Shown: positions 31,574-41,381 of the stretch, piece by piece
Layout: each line of letters opens with the position of its first letter
Position numbering within the stretch: the stretch's first letter is position 1
Origin: DASUSH01 sp963785155
GTDB taxonomy: Bacteria > Actinomycetota > Thermoleophilia > Solirubrobacterales > 70-9
NCBI GenBank assembly: GCA_963785155.1
Contig: CAWAUB010000004.1
Coordinates: 62,001 to 126,000 of the forward strand
Length of the DNA stretch: 64,000 nucleotides
Direction: 5' to 3'
Made by a program: the position numbers and the translations under genes
Notes under the pieces: generated by a model
What the model saw: only the letters and a program-made list of their open reading frames with translations
What the model was told of the DNA's origin: nothing
Database searches by the model: none

Positions 31574-34500
31574 ATGAGCGATCAGGCACCCCCCTCCCCG
31601 ACCCCCGAGCAGCAGGCTGCAATCGATGCCCGCGGTGGCGACGTCTTCCTCGAGGCGGGCGCCGGGACCGGGAAGACGCGGACCCTCGTCGACCTCTATT
31701 GCGCCGCGGTCTGCGACGACGACGTCGGGGTCGATCGAATCCTCGCCTTCACCTTCACCGACCGGGCGGCCAGCGAGCTGCGCGGCCGCGTGCGGCGCGA
31801 GCTGCTGCGGCGCTCCCGGCTGGCGGCCGAGACCGACCCCGACCGCGCCGCGATGATCGCCCGCGCCGCCCGCGACACCGAGCGTGGGTTCGTGACCACG
31901 ATCCACGGCTTCTGCCGGCGGCTCCTCGCGACGAACCCGGGCGCGGCGGGGGTTGACCCGCGGTTCCGCGTGCTCGACCAGGCCGAGGCCGCGCGGCTGG
32001 CCGGGATCGCCGCGACGCGCGCGATCGACGAGCTCGCCGACACGGGCGATCCGAGCGTGATCGAGCTCGCCGCGGGCTTCCGGCCCGGCCGGCTCGGCGA
32101 GCTCCTGCGCCTCGCCCACGAACGGCTTCGCAGTCAGGGCTCGATCGAGCCGAAGCTGCCCGACCCGGGCGACCCCGTGCGCTCGATCAAGAAGAAGGAC
32201 GAGGCGCCCCTGTCGCCCGCGGAGGAGCACTCCGCCCGGGAGGCGATCGGGGCGCTCCAGCGCGTGCTCGACCGATACGGCGAGCTCTACTCCGCGCTCA
32301 AGGACGAGCGATCCGGGCTCGACTTCGAGGACCTGCAGCTGCGCGCGCGCGAGCTGCTGGAGCGCGAGGGTCCGGTGCGCGACGCCTGGCGCGGTCGCTT
32401 CGAGCATGTCCTCGTCGACGAGTTCCAGGACACGAACAGCGTCCAGGTGGGGCTGATCGAGGCGCTGCGCGGCGAGGACACGAAGGTGCTCACCGTCGGC
32501 GACGAGTTCCAGAGCATCTACCGCTTCCGGAACGCCGACCTCGAGGTGTTCCGCCGCCGCCGCGCCGCCGCCGAGGCCGATCCCGGGACGCAGACGCTCG
32601 CGCTGCGTGGCAACTTCCGCTCGCGGCCGGAGATCGTCGCCGCCGTCGACTCGGTCGGTGGCGCGCTCCTCGACGGCTTCCGGCCGCTCGTCGCCTCGGT
32701 CGAGCCGGACGGCGAGCCACCGGGCGACGGGCCCGCGGTTGAGCTCCGCCTGACGGAGTCGAGCGGGGGCGAGATGGGCGGCCGGGGCGACGGCGGCTGG
32801 AGCGCCGAAGGGATCGAGCTCGAGGCGCCCGAGTCCGAGCGCAACCCCGTATGGGTCGCGGAGGCGCGGGCGCTCGCGGCGCGTCTTCACGAGCTCGCGG
32901 AGGCCGGGGTGCCACGCGGCGACATGGTCGTCCTGCTGCGCGCGTTCACCCACGTCGACGCCTATGAGGAGGCGCTCGAGCGGGCCGGCCTCGCTCCCTA
33001 CATCGTCGGCGGCCGGGGCTATTGGTCCGCGCAGCAGGTCGAGGACGTGCTGCGCCTGCTGCGGGTGATCGCCAACCCGCTCGACGACGAGGCGCTGTTC
33101 GGGGCGCTCTCGTCACCGGCCTGCGGCGCGAGCGCGGATGCCCTGTGGCTGCTGCGCGAAGCGGCCGGGCGCCGCAAGTTCGTCTGGCCCGTGCTCGAGC
33201 GAGCGTTCGTCGAGGGCGAGCCGCTCGACGCGCCGATCGACGACGAGGACCGGGCTCGCCTGATCACGTTCTGCGCCACACTCGGCGAGCTGCGGGCGGA
33301 GGCGCCGACCCTGCCGCTCGACGCGCTGATCGACCGCACGATCTCGGCCTACGACTACGACCTGGCGCTGCTCACGCTCCCCGAGGGCCGCGGCCGGATG
33401 GCGAACGTGCGCAAGCTGATGCGCCTCGCCGCGGAGTTCGAGACGCACGAGGGCCGGGACCTGCGCGGCTTCATCTCCTACGCCGAGGAACGGACCGCCC
33501 GCGACGAGCGCGAGGGTCAGGCGGCGCTGCAGGCGGAGGAGCACGACGGCGTGCGGGTGATGACGGTTCACGCCGCGAAGGGCCTTGAGTTCCCCGTGGT
33601 CGCAGTCGCGGACCTCGGCCGCAGGCTGAGCGCCGGGGGAAGGGCCGGCGACCTGGTGATCGGCCGGTTCGAGGATGGGTCTGGTGACGAGGCTGCGGGA
33701 GCGGACGTCCCGTTCGGCATGCGCCTGGCGATGCCGGCGCAGAAATCGCTTCGGCTCTGGCAGCTGGTCGAGCTCGAGGACGCGAACCGCGAAGCGGACG
33801 CCGAGGAGGCCTGCCGCCTCACCTACGTCGCCGCCACCCGAGCCCAGAAGAGGCTGATCCTGAGCGGCGTGTACGACCCGGAGAAGCACGTGGAGCCGGG
33901 CGACCCGGTGCCGGGCGACACCGCCCTGCGACGGTTCCTGCCCGCCCTGCACGAGCTGGGCTGGGGAGGCGGCGAGGGCCTTGTCGCGATCCCGCCCGCG
34001 GAGGGCGTCCAACCGGCGGGCACGCCGGAGATCGCAGTGACGATCAACCGTCCTTCGCCGGAACGCGCCGCGGAGCTCTGCCGCCGGCTGCCCGCACTGG
34101 AGCCACCCGCCGCGGAGACCCCCGAGGCCGAGGTCCTGCGCCCGCCGCTCCTCGAGATCGAGCGGGTCCCCGCCCTCGCCGGCCGCCTCTCCTACTCGGC
34201 CCTCGCCGCGTATGAGCGCTGCGGCTACCGCTTCTACGTCGAGCGCGTGCTCGGCCTGACCGGCGATCCGCTCGGCCCGGCGGACGACGAGCAGGGCGCG
34301 GAGGGCGAGCCCGCGGGCGAGGCGGACGTCACCGGGGCGGAGGACGAACTGGTCGACCCGCCCGGCGATCACTCCGGCATGCGACCGCTCGAGCGCCGGC
34401 TTGCGATCGGCAACGCGGTTCACGCGGGCCTCGAGTGGAGCGCCCGGAACGGCTGGCGCGAGCCGGACGAGGAGCGTCTCCTGGCCGCGCTCACCGCCGA

Positions 34501-35086
34501 GGGCTTGGGCAGCGACATGGAGGCCCTGGCGCGTGTTGAGGAACTGGTCAGGGGCTGGCTCGGCAGCGAGCTGCGCCGCGAGCTGGATGGCGCCCGCGTC
34601 TACCCCGAGCTTCCGTTCGCGCTCGAGATCGGCGGCGCGATCGTGCGCGGCAAGATGGACCTGCTCGCCGAGCTTCCGGGCGGCGAGCTCGTCGTCGTCG
34701 ACTACAAGACCGACGACCTGGCCGGCCGCTCGCCCGCCGAGCTCGCGGAGCGCTACCGGATCCAGCGCGCGGTCTACGCGCTCGCGGCGGAGGTAACCCG
34801 CGCCGATCGCGATGCCGAGCATCCCCCGCTCAGGTCCGCCTACTGCTTCCTCGAGGCCGCGGACGACGTCGTCGCGCAGACGCACGATGCGGCGGACCTC
34901 ACCGAGGGGCGGCGCGAGCTCGAGGCGATCGTGGGCAGGATCGAGGGCGGCGAGTTCGTCCGCACCGAGAAGCCGGAGGGAGCCATCTGTTACGGCTGCC
35001 CTGCCGCGGCGCGACTTTGCGGCGCTCCCGCCTGGCGTCCGCCGAAAACCGCGACGGCGCCGCGTCAGGAGCAGCTGTTCGCGTGA
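31574..35086 (+). CDS. addA: AddA-like ATP-dependent helicase-nuclease subunit
   Basis: 1170 residues. SF1A/UvrD helicase motifs in order: Walker A EAGAGTGKTRTL (~28), FTFTDRAASELRGRV, VDEFQDTNSVQ (Walker B, ~281), VGDEFQSIYRFRNAD, LRGNFRSRPEIV, VMTVHAAKGLEFPVV and YVAATRAQKRL. The C-terminal PD-(D/E)XK nuclease holds RGKMDLLAELPGG, VVVDYKTDD (~1042) and RIQRAVYALAAEV. Cysteines in YERCGYRF (~882) and CYGCPAAARLC (~1139) suggest that this subunit also binds a Fe-S cluster, which in Bacillus AddAB is reported only for AddB. It starts four bases after the AddB stop and forms the double-strand-break enzyme with it. The nearest relatives may be AdnAB of mycobacteria, where both subunits carry nucleases. 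Confidence 0.9.
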   Translation: MSDQAPPSPTPEQQAAIDARGGDVFLEAGAGTGKTRTLVDLYCAAVCDDDVGVDRILAFTFTDRAASELRGRVRRELLRRSRLAAETDPDRAAMIARAARDTERGFVTTIHGFCRRLLATNPGAAGVDPRFRVLDQAEAARLAGIAATRAIDELADTGDPSVIELAAGFRPGRLGELLRLAHERLRSQGSIEPKLPDPGDPVRSIKKKDEAPLSPAEEHSAREAIGALQRVLDRYGELYSALKDERSGLDFEDLQLRARELLEREGPVRDAWRGRFEHVLVDEFQDTNSVQVGLIEALRGEDTKVLTVGDEFQSIYRFRNADLEVFRRRRAAAEADPGTQTLALRGNFRSRPEIVAAVDSVGGALLDGFRPLVASVEPDGEPPGDGPAVELRLTESSGGEMGGRGDGGWSAEGIELEAPESERNPVWVAEARALAARLHELAEAGVPRGDMVVLLRAFTHVDAYEEALERAGLAPYIVGGRGYWSAQQVEDVLRLLRVIANPLDDEALFGALSSPACGASADALWLLREAAGRRKFVWPVLERAFVEGEPLDAPIDDEDRARLITFCATLGELRAEAPTLPLDALIDRTISAYDYDLALLTLPEGRGRMANVRKLMRLAAEFETHEGRDLRGFISYAEERTARDEREGQAALQAEEHDGVRVMTVHAAKGLEFPVVAVADLGRRLSAGGRAGDLVIGRFEDGSGDEAAGADVPFGMRLAMPAQKSLRLWQLVELEDANREADAEEACRLTYVAATRAQKRLILSGVYDPEKHVEPGDPVPGDTALRRFLPALHELGWGGGEGLVAIPPAEGVQPAGTPEIAVTINRPSPERAAELCRRLPALEPPAAETPEAEVLRPPLLEIERVPALAGRLSYSALAAYERCGYRFYVERVLGLTGDPLGPADDEQGAEGEPAGEADVTGAEDELVDPPGDHSGMRPLERRLAIGNAVHAGLEWSARNGWREPDEERLLAALTAEGLGSDMEALARVEELVRGWLGSELRRELDGARVYPELPFALEIGGAIVRGKMDLLAELPGGELVVVDYKTDDLAGRSPAELAERYRIQRAVYALAAEVTRADRDAEHPPLRSAYCFLEAADDVVAQTHDAADLTEGRRELEAIVGRIEGGEFVRTEKPEGAICYGCPAAARLCGAPAWRPPKTATAPRQEQLFA

Positions 35087-35658
35087 GGCTCGCCGTCTTC
35101 GGCTACGCCTCCCTCGTCAGCCGCGAGAGCGCAGCGCAGACGCTCGGCCGGCCCGTCGGTCCCTGCCCCGTCGCCCGGCTCGAGGGCTGGCGGCGGCGCT
35201 GGTCGCTCGTGCGCGACAACGAGCGGGCCGAGAAGACGTTCGCCCGCGCGGACGACGGCACGCTGCCGCCGTACATGCTCGGCCTGAACATCGAGCCCGG
35301 CGGCGAACCGGCCGAGGCGCCGAACGGCGTCCTGATCGAGCTAACGGACGCCGAGCTCGACCGGCTCGACGTGCGCGAGGTTCGCTACGACCGCGTGGAC
35401 GTCACCGAAGCGATCGCCGAGCACGGCTTCGACCAGGTCGTTGCGTACACGGCGAAGCCGGAGCGATTCTCCGCCGAGCCACCGCCGGGCGCCGTCATCC
35501 TCGCCCCATACGCCGAGACCGTCGAGCGCTGCTTTGCAGAGCTGGGCCCGGAGCAGCGCGACCTCTACCTGGAGACGACGGGCCGACCGCCGGTCGAGGT
35601 GATCGAGGCCGTCCTGGTCCGCGACGCGATCCCGGAGGGGAACCCGCGGGACTGGTAG
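35083..35658 (+). CDS. Gamma-glutamylcyclotransferase-like (GGCT/AIG2-fold) protein
   Basis: 191 residues. The N-terminal FGYASLVSRESAAQTLG takes the place of the YGSN loop in gamma-glutamylcyclotransferases, and the sequence runs RLEGWRRRWSLVRDN, then GVLIELTDAELDRLDVREVR, which is the typical DLDxxE-type segment and catalytic-glutamate region (VREVRYDRVDV). The substrate is unknown; related proteins act on glutathione or gamma-glutamyl amines. The GTG overlaps the addA stop as GTGA, so it is coupled to DNA repair genes, although no functional link is evident. Confidence 0.7.
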   Translation: MRLAVFGYASLVSRESAAQTLGRPVGPCPVARLEGWRRRWSLVRDNERAEKTFARADDGTLPPYMLGLNIEPGGEPAEAPNGVLIELTDAELDRLDVREVRYDRVDVTEAIAEHGFDQVVAYTAKPERFSAEPPPGAVILAPYAETVERCFAELGPEQRDLYLETTGRPPVEVIEAVLVRDAIPEGNPRDW

Positions 35659-35680
35659 CCGGTCGGTACCGTTCGCGCCC

Positions 35681-37093
35681 ATGGCCGTCGCCAGCCCCGC
35701 ACCGCGCACGACGAACCCGCTGCGGCGGATTCGCCAGGACATCTCAATCGAGCGACGGGCGACGAGCCGGATCGCGCTGCCGCCCGGGCCGACGAGCTGG
35801 AGCCCGGCGCGGGACTTCCGGGTGCGGCGGCGGATGCTCGACGTATTGCTCGAGGCCTACCACGAGTACGGACCGGTCTTTGCGCTGCGCACGTTCCACC
35901 TCGCGGGCGTGTGGATGCTCGGGCCGGAGGCGAACCGGTACATGCTCGTCACCGACCGCGACAAGTTCGTCTGGCGCGACGGGATGCTGGGCGACCTGAT
36001 CCCGCTGATCGGCGACGGCCTGCTGACGACCGACGGCGAGTACCACGACGTCGCCCGGCGGATCATGATGCCGGCGTTCCACCGCGACCACGTCGTCGCG
36101 ACGACCTCGGTGATGATCGAGGAGGCCGATCTCGGGATCGCCGCCTGGCGTCCCGGGACCCGCGTCGATCTCTACGACTGGGCCCGCCACGTCGCGATGC
36201 GGGTGGCGATGCGGGCGCTGTTCGGCCTCGACCCGGACGCGACGGGCGGCCACGACGTCGCCCGCGAGTTCGAGCGCGGCCTCTCCTTCCACGGCATCGA
36301 ATTCGTGCTCCAGGTCCTTCGCGGACCGGGCGCCCCGTTCCAGCGCATCAAATCGGCCCGCCGGGTGCTCGACCGGATCCTCGGCGAGGAGATCACGCGC
36401 CGCCGCAACGGCGACGAGGGCGACGACGTCCTGACGATGCTTCTCCACGCGACCGACGAGGACGGATCGAGCCTCACCGACGAGCAGGTCCGCGACCAGG
36501 CGCTGACGCTGCTCTTCGCCGGCCACGACACGACCACCTCGACCGTCGCCTTCCTCTTCTACGAGCTGGCGCGCAACCGCGAGTGGCGGGAGAAGCTGGT
36601 CGCCGAGCAGGACGCGCTGGTCGGCGACGGGATGCCGAGCGGCGAGCAGCTCTTCGGCGAGATGCCGCTGCTCGACCAGGCGATCGACGAGATCCTGCGC
36701 CTCTATCCGCCGGCGTGGGTCGGCCCGCGCCGCGCCGCGGTCGACTTCGAGTTCGCCGGCCACCGGGTACCGGCCGGGGTCCCGGTCAACTACTCCTCCT
36801 GGGCCAGCCACCGCCTCCCCGAGGTCTTCGCCGACCCGGACGAGTTCCGCCCCGAGCGCTTCGCCCCCGACGAGCGGGCGAAGCTGCCGAAGGGCGCCTA
36901 CGTCCCGTTCGGCGCCGGGCCGCGGATCTGCATCGGCATGCGCTTCGGCCAGCTCGAGGTGAAGGCGATCGCGAGCCGGATCCTCTCCCGCTTCGAGCTC
37001 GGCCTCGAGCCCGGCTACGAGCTCGTCGTGCGGCAGAACCCGACGCTGGGGCCGGACGGCGGGCTGCCGGTGGTCGTTGCGGCGCGCGGGTAA
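35681..37093 (+). CDS. Cytochrome P450
   Basis: 470 residues, full length. The I-helix FAGHDTTTSTVAFLFYELAR has the oxygen-activating AGxDTT pattern. The K-helix is EILRLYPPAWVGPRR (ExxR), the PERF region is EFRPERFAPDER, and the haem loop PFGAGPRICIGMRFGQLE has the ligand Cys near residue 417. Without a membrane anchor it should be soluble and use a separate ferredoxin system, which is not in this window. The substrate is unknown; the closest feel is the CYP4/CYP102-like fatty-acid group. TACCGT lies eight bases before the ATG (leaderless). A long-hairpin repeat begins five bases after its stop. Confidence 0.93.
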   Translation: MAVASPAPRTTNPLRRIRQDISIERRATSRIALPPGPTSWSPARDFRVRRRMLDVLLEAYHEYGPVFALRTFHLAGVWMLGPEANRYMLVTDRDKFVWRDGMLGDLIPLIGDGLLTTDGEYHDVARRIMMPAFHRDHVVATTSVMIEEADLGIAAWRPGTRVDLYDWARHVAMRVAMRALFGLDPDATGGHDVAREFERGLSFHGIEFVLQVLRGPGAPFQRIKSARRVLDRILGEEITRRRNGDEGDDVLTMLLHATDEDGSSLTDEQVRDQALTLLFAGHDTTTSTVAFLFYELARNREWREKLVAEQDALVGDGMPSGEQLFGEMPLLDQAIDEILRLYPPAWVGPRRAAVDFEFAGHRVPAGVPVNYSSWASHRLPEVFADPDEFRPERFAPDERAKLPKGAYVPFGAGPRICIGMRFGQLEVKAIASRILSRFELGLEPGYELVVRQNPTLGPDGGLPVVVAARG

Positions 37094-37097
37094 AGGC

Positions 37098-37352
37098 TGA
37101 GGGACGGTCAGCGCGGCGTCCGCGGCGCGAGGCGCCTAGGTCGCGGGCACGTAGGGCAGCGGATCGGGGCTTCGTGACGATTGCGTGCGCATTCGCGCGT
37201 GTTTCGTGTGCGGTTCACGGACGTGTGGCGTCTAACGGCGGACTATCGGCGCTTTCTGACCACACGTCTCCCGCGCGGCCGGAATCGCTGCCCTTCTACG
37301 TGCCCGCGACCTCGGCGCCTCGCGACGCGGAAGCGGCGCTTCCGTCCCTCGG
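37098..37352. repeat. Long-hairpin intergenic repeat, copy 2
   Basis: Left arm 37098-37165 (GAGGGACGG ... GCGCGAGGCGCCTAGGTCGC, then GGGCAGCGGATCGG) and right arm 37284-37352 are reverse complements over ~65 bases. The core matches copies 1 and 3. The inner ~120 bases are less self-complementary than in copy 1. It lies between the 3' ends of the convergent P450 and HxlR genes, five bases after the P450 stop. No coding capacity is seen. Confidence 0.8.
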
Positions 37353-37369
37353 CCGAAGCGCCTAGCGGC

Positions 37370-37732
37370 TCAGTCCTTCCACCGCTGCGCCCAGTCGCGC
37401 AGCTCGCGGACGGCCGGCTCGACGTCGCGGCCCTTTTCGGTCAGTGAGTAGGAGACGCGGGCCGGCGAGCCCGGGTGGACCGAGCGGTCGACCAGGCCCT
37501 CCTCCTCGAGCTCGCGCAGTCGCTGCGAGAGCAGCTTGTCCGAGAGCCCGGGGATGCATGCCTTGAGCTCGGCGAAGTAGTGCGGCCGCTCGATCAGGGA
37601 CCAGAGGATCGCCCCGGTCCAGCGCCTGCCGACGAGCTCGACGGCCGCGTGGTACTCGGGGCAGACCTTTGCCGGGGCGCCTTCCGGCGCGGGCACGGTC
37701 GCCGCAGCAGCTCGCTTAGCGGGCTCCTCCAC
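37370..37732 (-). CDS. HxlR-family transcriptional regulator
   Basis: 120 residues. The HxlR winged helix-turn-helix is complete: CPEYHAAVELVGRRWTGAIL starts it, then LSDKLLSQRLRELEEEGLVD (recognition helix) and the wing PARVSYSLTEKGRD. The Cys at the start of the domain is the residue that senses reactive electrophiles in some members. The start is a GTG at 37732 with TACCCT nine bases upstream on the minus strand. Targets are not evident; the MarP gene upstream is on the same strand 59 bases away and may or may not be co-transcribed. Confidence 0.88.
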   Translation of the reverse strand: MEEPAKRAAAATVPAPEGAPAKVCPEYHAAVELVGRRWTGAILWSLIERPHYFAELKACIPGLSDKLLSQRLRELEEEGLVDRSVHPGSPARVSYSLTEKGRDVEPAVRELRDWAQRWKD

Positions 37733-37791
37733 CGTGGTTCCAGGGTACAGAGGCGGGTCGATGGGGACAGAGGGGTCGGAGGGCTCGGGGC

Positions 37792-38937
37792 TCAGGCCGC
37801 GCAGGGCCCGGTGCCCACCGTCCCGCCGATATTGCCGAGCGCTCGTTCGACGATCGGGTTGGGGACGCCGAGGCCGCTCGGCGGGCCCTTCTCGGTGGAG
37901 GCGGCGAAGACCGTCGTCTCGACCTCGCCGTTGCCGTTCACGACGGGCCCGCCGGAGTTGCCGCTGCGGACGTCGCCACGGAAGGCGGTCATCTCGCGCC
38001 GCACCGGCCCGCGGCCGTAGGAGTCCTCGCTGACCACCTCGGCGGTCGTCCCGACCCGCGCGGCGGCGACGGTGTACGGGCCACCCTCCGGGAAGCCGAG
38101 GACCGCGGCGTCGGCTCCCTTCTCGACCTGCTCGGCCAGCGGCAACGCCGGCGCCTCCAGCCCGCCGACGCTGAGCAGCGCCAGGTCGTTGCGGGTGTCG
38201 TAGTGAACCGGCTCAGCGTCGAGCTCGACGCCGTCCTGGGTGGTGACCGTCGTGTCGTCCTGTCCAGCCACCACGTGCGCGTTCGTCGCCACGATCCCCG
38301 GCCCGGCGACCCAGCCCGAGCCCGAGACGCCGAGCCCGCAGGCCGTGCCGAGCACCTGTACGACGCTCGGGGCAGCGGCGGCGACCTCGGGGTCGTCCGC
38401 GATCGCGGGGTCGGGCGACGGAACGTCGGCGTCCGGCCCCTTGATCACGGGGGTCGGATCGATCCTGTTCAGCGCCTTGATCACGCCCGCGGGCGGAAAC
38501 CGCTCGTAGAGGCGGCCGAGCAACTCCGAACGCTGCACCGACTTGCGCGCCTCGGCCAGGCCCGGCGTGTTGAGCACGACCGCGCCGAAGAGCCAGGCGA
38601 GCGCGAGGCCGAGCGCGGCGAACAGGACCGCGCCGCCCGCGCCGTCGACGGCGAAGCCGGCTCGGCTGCGAACCAGCCGGCGGTGCAACGCACGCGCGAT
38701 CCCCTCCATGCCGATCGCCGCGATGCCGCCGAGCAGGAGCCCGCCGAGCAGCGTGACCAGCGGCGCGTAGGGCGACTTCGAGCCCTCTTCGAGCAGCGCC
38801 GGGCCGATGCGAGAGCCCGCGAACGCCCCCGCGATGAAGCCGACCAGGGTGAGCAGGCCGACGATCAAACCCTGCCGGTAGCCCCAGACCGCCATCCCGA
38901 TGCAGAAGGCAACGATTACCCAGTCGAGAATTGTCAT
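37792..38937 (-). CDS. MarP-like membrane serine protease (CvpA + trypsin domains)
   Basis: 381 residues. Four transmembrane helices of a CvpA domain fill residues ~1-125 (ILDWVIVAFCIGMAVWGYRQ at the start). An extracytoplasmic trypsin-like domain follows, with VATNAHVVAGQ (His ~223), DTRNDLALLSV (Asp) and VRSGNSGGPVVN (Ser ~324). In Mycobacterium tuberculosis MarP is needed for acid resistance and cleaves the peptidoglycan hydrolase RipA. Two cysteines (TACGLG and the C-terminal GPCAA) may form the redox disulfide described for MarP. It is divergent from the penicillin-binding protein gene, in keeping with a role in the cell wall. Confidence 0.88.
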   Translation of the reverse strand: MTILDWVIVAFCIGMAVWGYRQGLIVGLLTLVGFIAGAFAGSRIGPALLEEGSKSPYAPLVTLLGGLLLGGIAAIGMEGIARALHRRLVRSRAGFAVDGAGGAVLFAALGLALAWLFGAVVLNTPGLAEARKSVQRSELLGRLYERFPPAGVIKALNRIDPTPVIKGPDADVPSPDPAIADDPEVAAAAPSVVQVLGTACGLGVSGSGWVAGPGIVATNAHVVAGQDDTTVTTQDGVELDAEPVHYDTRNDLALLSVGGLEAPALPLAEQVEKGADAAVLGFPEGGPYTVAAARVGTTAEVVSEDSYGRGPVRREMTAFRGDVRSGNSGGPVVNGNGEVETTVFAASTEKGPPSGLGVPNPIVERALGNIGGTVGTGPCAA

Positions 38938-39024
38938 CGCTGGCTCGTCACTTACGGTTGAGGGCGTGTCGCTGGAGCATGCAATGCCGCCGGAGGATCG
39001 GCAACGCTAACGGCTGGACCGGGG

Positions 39025-40771
39025 GTGGCATCGAGAGTGACAGCGATCTCACAGGAGGCAGAGCGGCGCCGGCGCATGATCACCCGGGCGCTGCCGCTCG
39101 CCCTGATCGCCGTCGTCGCCTTTTACCTCGGGATCACCATCGGCGGCGGCTCGGCCGAGCTGGACGCGGCGAAGCGCTACCTCGCCGCCTGGGAGGCCGG
39201 CGACCTGGACGCGATGCACGCCGAGCTCACCCCGGCCGCGGCCGCCGAGTACCCGATCGATCGCTTCACGGAGCTCCTCACGTCCGCCGAAACCACCGCG
39301 ACGACCGAGTCGATCGCCGTGGGCGATGCGAAGGGCCCGACGTCGTCCGGCGACGCCGATGTGGTCGAGGCGCCGGCAACGGCGGAGACGAAAGCGTTCG
39401 GGAAGGTGTCGGAGACGGTCGAGGTGCCGGTTGACGACGGCGCCGTCGCCTGGCAGCCCAACCTCGTCTTCCCCGGCCTCGGCCCCGACGAGCAGCTCGA
39501 CCGGCGCACCCGGGCGCCGGAGCGCGCGGAGATCCTCGCCGCCGACGGAGCCGCGCTGGCGAAGGGACCGTCGGTCGCGCGCACCTCGCCGCTCGGCCCG
39601 TCCGCGATCGACATCGCCGGCGAGGTGGGTGTGCCGAAGGGCGACCAAAAGGAGGCGGTCCTCGCCGCCGGCTTCCCGCCCGGGACGCTCGTCGGCACCA
39701 GCGGCCTCGAGCAGGCCTTCGACTCGCGGCTGGCCGGCACCCCCGGAGGCCAGCTCCTCGCCGTTCCCGGCGATCGCATCCTCGCCGATTCGGAGCCCAC
39801 CCCCGGCGAGCCGGTAAAGACGACGATCGAGCCTGGCCTCCAGGAGACGACGGTGGGTGCGCTCGGCGACCTCTTCGGGGGCATCGCCGTTCTCGACGCG
39901 ACCAACGGCGAGGTCAAGGCGCTCGCCGGGATCGCGTTCTCTTCCCCCCAGCCTCCCGGCTCGGTCTTCAAGATCATCACCACCACCGCCGCGCTCGAGG
40001 CCGGCGCGGTGAAGATCGACGATCAGTTCGAGGTCGTTACCGAGGCGGTCGTCGAGGGCCGCGCCATCTCGAACGCCGGCAACGCGCCCTGCGGCGGCTC
40101 GTTCACGCAGTCGTTCGCCGATTCGTGCAACTCCGTCTTCGCCCCGCTGGGCGCCGAGGTGGGCGGCGAGAAGCTCCTCGCCACCGCGGAGGACTTCGGC
40201 TTCAACTCTCCCCCGGCCCTCTACAACGCGGAGGCGACCGCTGTGGTCGATCTACCCGCTTCGACCATCCCGGACCCGATCGGCTCGGAGCTGGACGTCG
40301 CCGTGACCGCGATCGGACAAGGCCAGGTGCTCGCGAGCCCGCTGCAGATGGCGTCGGCTGCGCAGACGATCGCGGCGGGCGGCAAGCGCAGCCCGACCCC
40401 GCTCGTCACCGAGCCCGCGCTCGGGCCCGACCCGGCGACGACCGACGTGACCGAGACCGAGATCGCGAACACAGTCCGCGACCTGATGGTGGCCAACGTC
40501 GAGTCGGGCACCGGCAACGCGGCGAACATCCCTGACGCCCAGGTGGCCGGCAAGACCGGCACAGCCGAGCTGGGGCCCGACCCGGACGCCCCGGCGCCGG
40601 GGCCCGGCGAGGACCCGGTGCTCGAGGAGAACGCCTGGTTCACCGCCTTCGCGCCGGCGGACAAGCCGAAGCTGGCGCTCGCGGTGATGATCATCGACGC
40701 ATCCGGCTCGGGCGGCGAGGTCGCCGCGCCGATCGCCGCCGAGATACTCAGCGCCGCGCCGAGTCGCTTAG
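39025..40771 (+). CDS. Class B penicillin-binding protein (MecA_N-type transpeptidase), 3' frameshift
   Basis: About 582 residues. It has one N-terminal membrane helix (ALPLALIAVVAFYLGITIGG), a MecA_N/NTF2-like domain (AAKRYLAAWEAGDLDAMHAE), a dimerisation domain and the transpeptidase with PPGSVFKIITT (SxxK, Ser ~313), ADSCNSVF (SxN) and VAGKTGTAE (KTGT, ~511). It cross-links peptidoglycan outside the membrane. The reading frame as given runs on without a stop for 1.7 kb antisense to three genes. The expected TAG at 40769-40771 is in the next frame and overlaps the stop of the convergent gene, as in other pairs here. A two-base loss in the GCGCC repeat near 40755 would explain this. The start is uncertain: GTG 39025, GTG 39037 or ATG 39076. 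Confidence 0.85.
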
Positions 40772-41376
40772 ATATCCAGCTCGATGGACCCGACCTCGCC
40801 GGCCGGGCCTGGGATCTCGAGCGTGAGCGGACGGTTGTTGGCAGCTTCCTCGTCGACGAGGAAGAGGAGCATCGCGCCGCCGATCACGCCCTCCGCCGCG
40901 GTCGAATCGGGCACGGGGATCTCGCCTCCGGGCGGGAGCGTGCTCGGCTGCAGCGCCTCGACCTGCCCTTCCTCCACCCCGGTCAGCGACTCCTCGTCGC
41001 TGCCCGGCAGCTGGATCGCGTAGTCGCTGCCGCTGTCGACCGGCGTGTACTCGGTCCCGAGCGTGTCGTGGACTCGGAACGCATAGGGGAGGTCGACGCT
41101 CTCCTCACTCTCGTTGTCGATCGTCAGGAAGACCGCGAGGAAGTCCTCGCCGGGCTCGGGCGGCTCCTGACCGACGAGGTATCCCTGGTCCTCCGCGTCG
41201 TCGGCGTTGAGGAACCTGGTGATCTGGACGTTGTAGCGGAGCTCGCCGAGCTCGAGCGGCTCGCCCTCGATCACATGCAGTTCTTCCTCCTCGCCGCAGC
41301 CCACGGCGAACACCGTGAGGGCGAGTGCGAGGACGAGCAGGATCGCTGTGCGGGCGGCGTTCATCGGTCGCGGCAT
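40768..41376 (-). CDS. Lipoprotein with an Ig-like (DUF4352-type) domain
   Basis: 202 residues. The signal sequence ILLVLALALTVFAVGCGEEE has a lipobox with Cys as the first mature residue, so it is lipid-anchored outside the membrane. The rest is a beta domain (LGELRYNVQITRFLNADDAE, DFLAVFLTIDNESEESVDLP) like DUF4352/telomere-length-regulation-type immunoglobulin folds used by many lipoproteins. The function is unknown. ATG 41376 follows the SRPBCC stop by five bases (an ATG at 41364 is possible), so the two form an operon. Confidence 0.75.
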   Translation of the reverse strand: MPRPMNAARTAILLVLALALTVFAVGCGEEEELHVIEGEPLELGELRYNVQITRFLNADDAEDQGYLVGQEPPEPGEDFLAVFLTIDNESEESVDLPYAFRVHDTLGTEYTPVDSGSDYAIQLPGSDEESLTGVEEGQVEALQPSTLPPGGEIPVPDSTAAEGVIGGAMLLFLVDEEAANNRPLTLEIPGPAGEVGSIELDI

Positions 41377-41381
41377 CCTAT

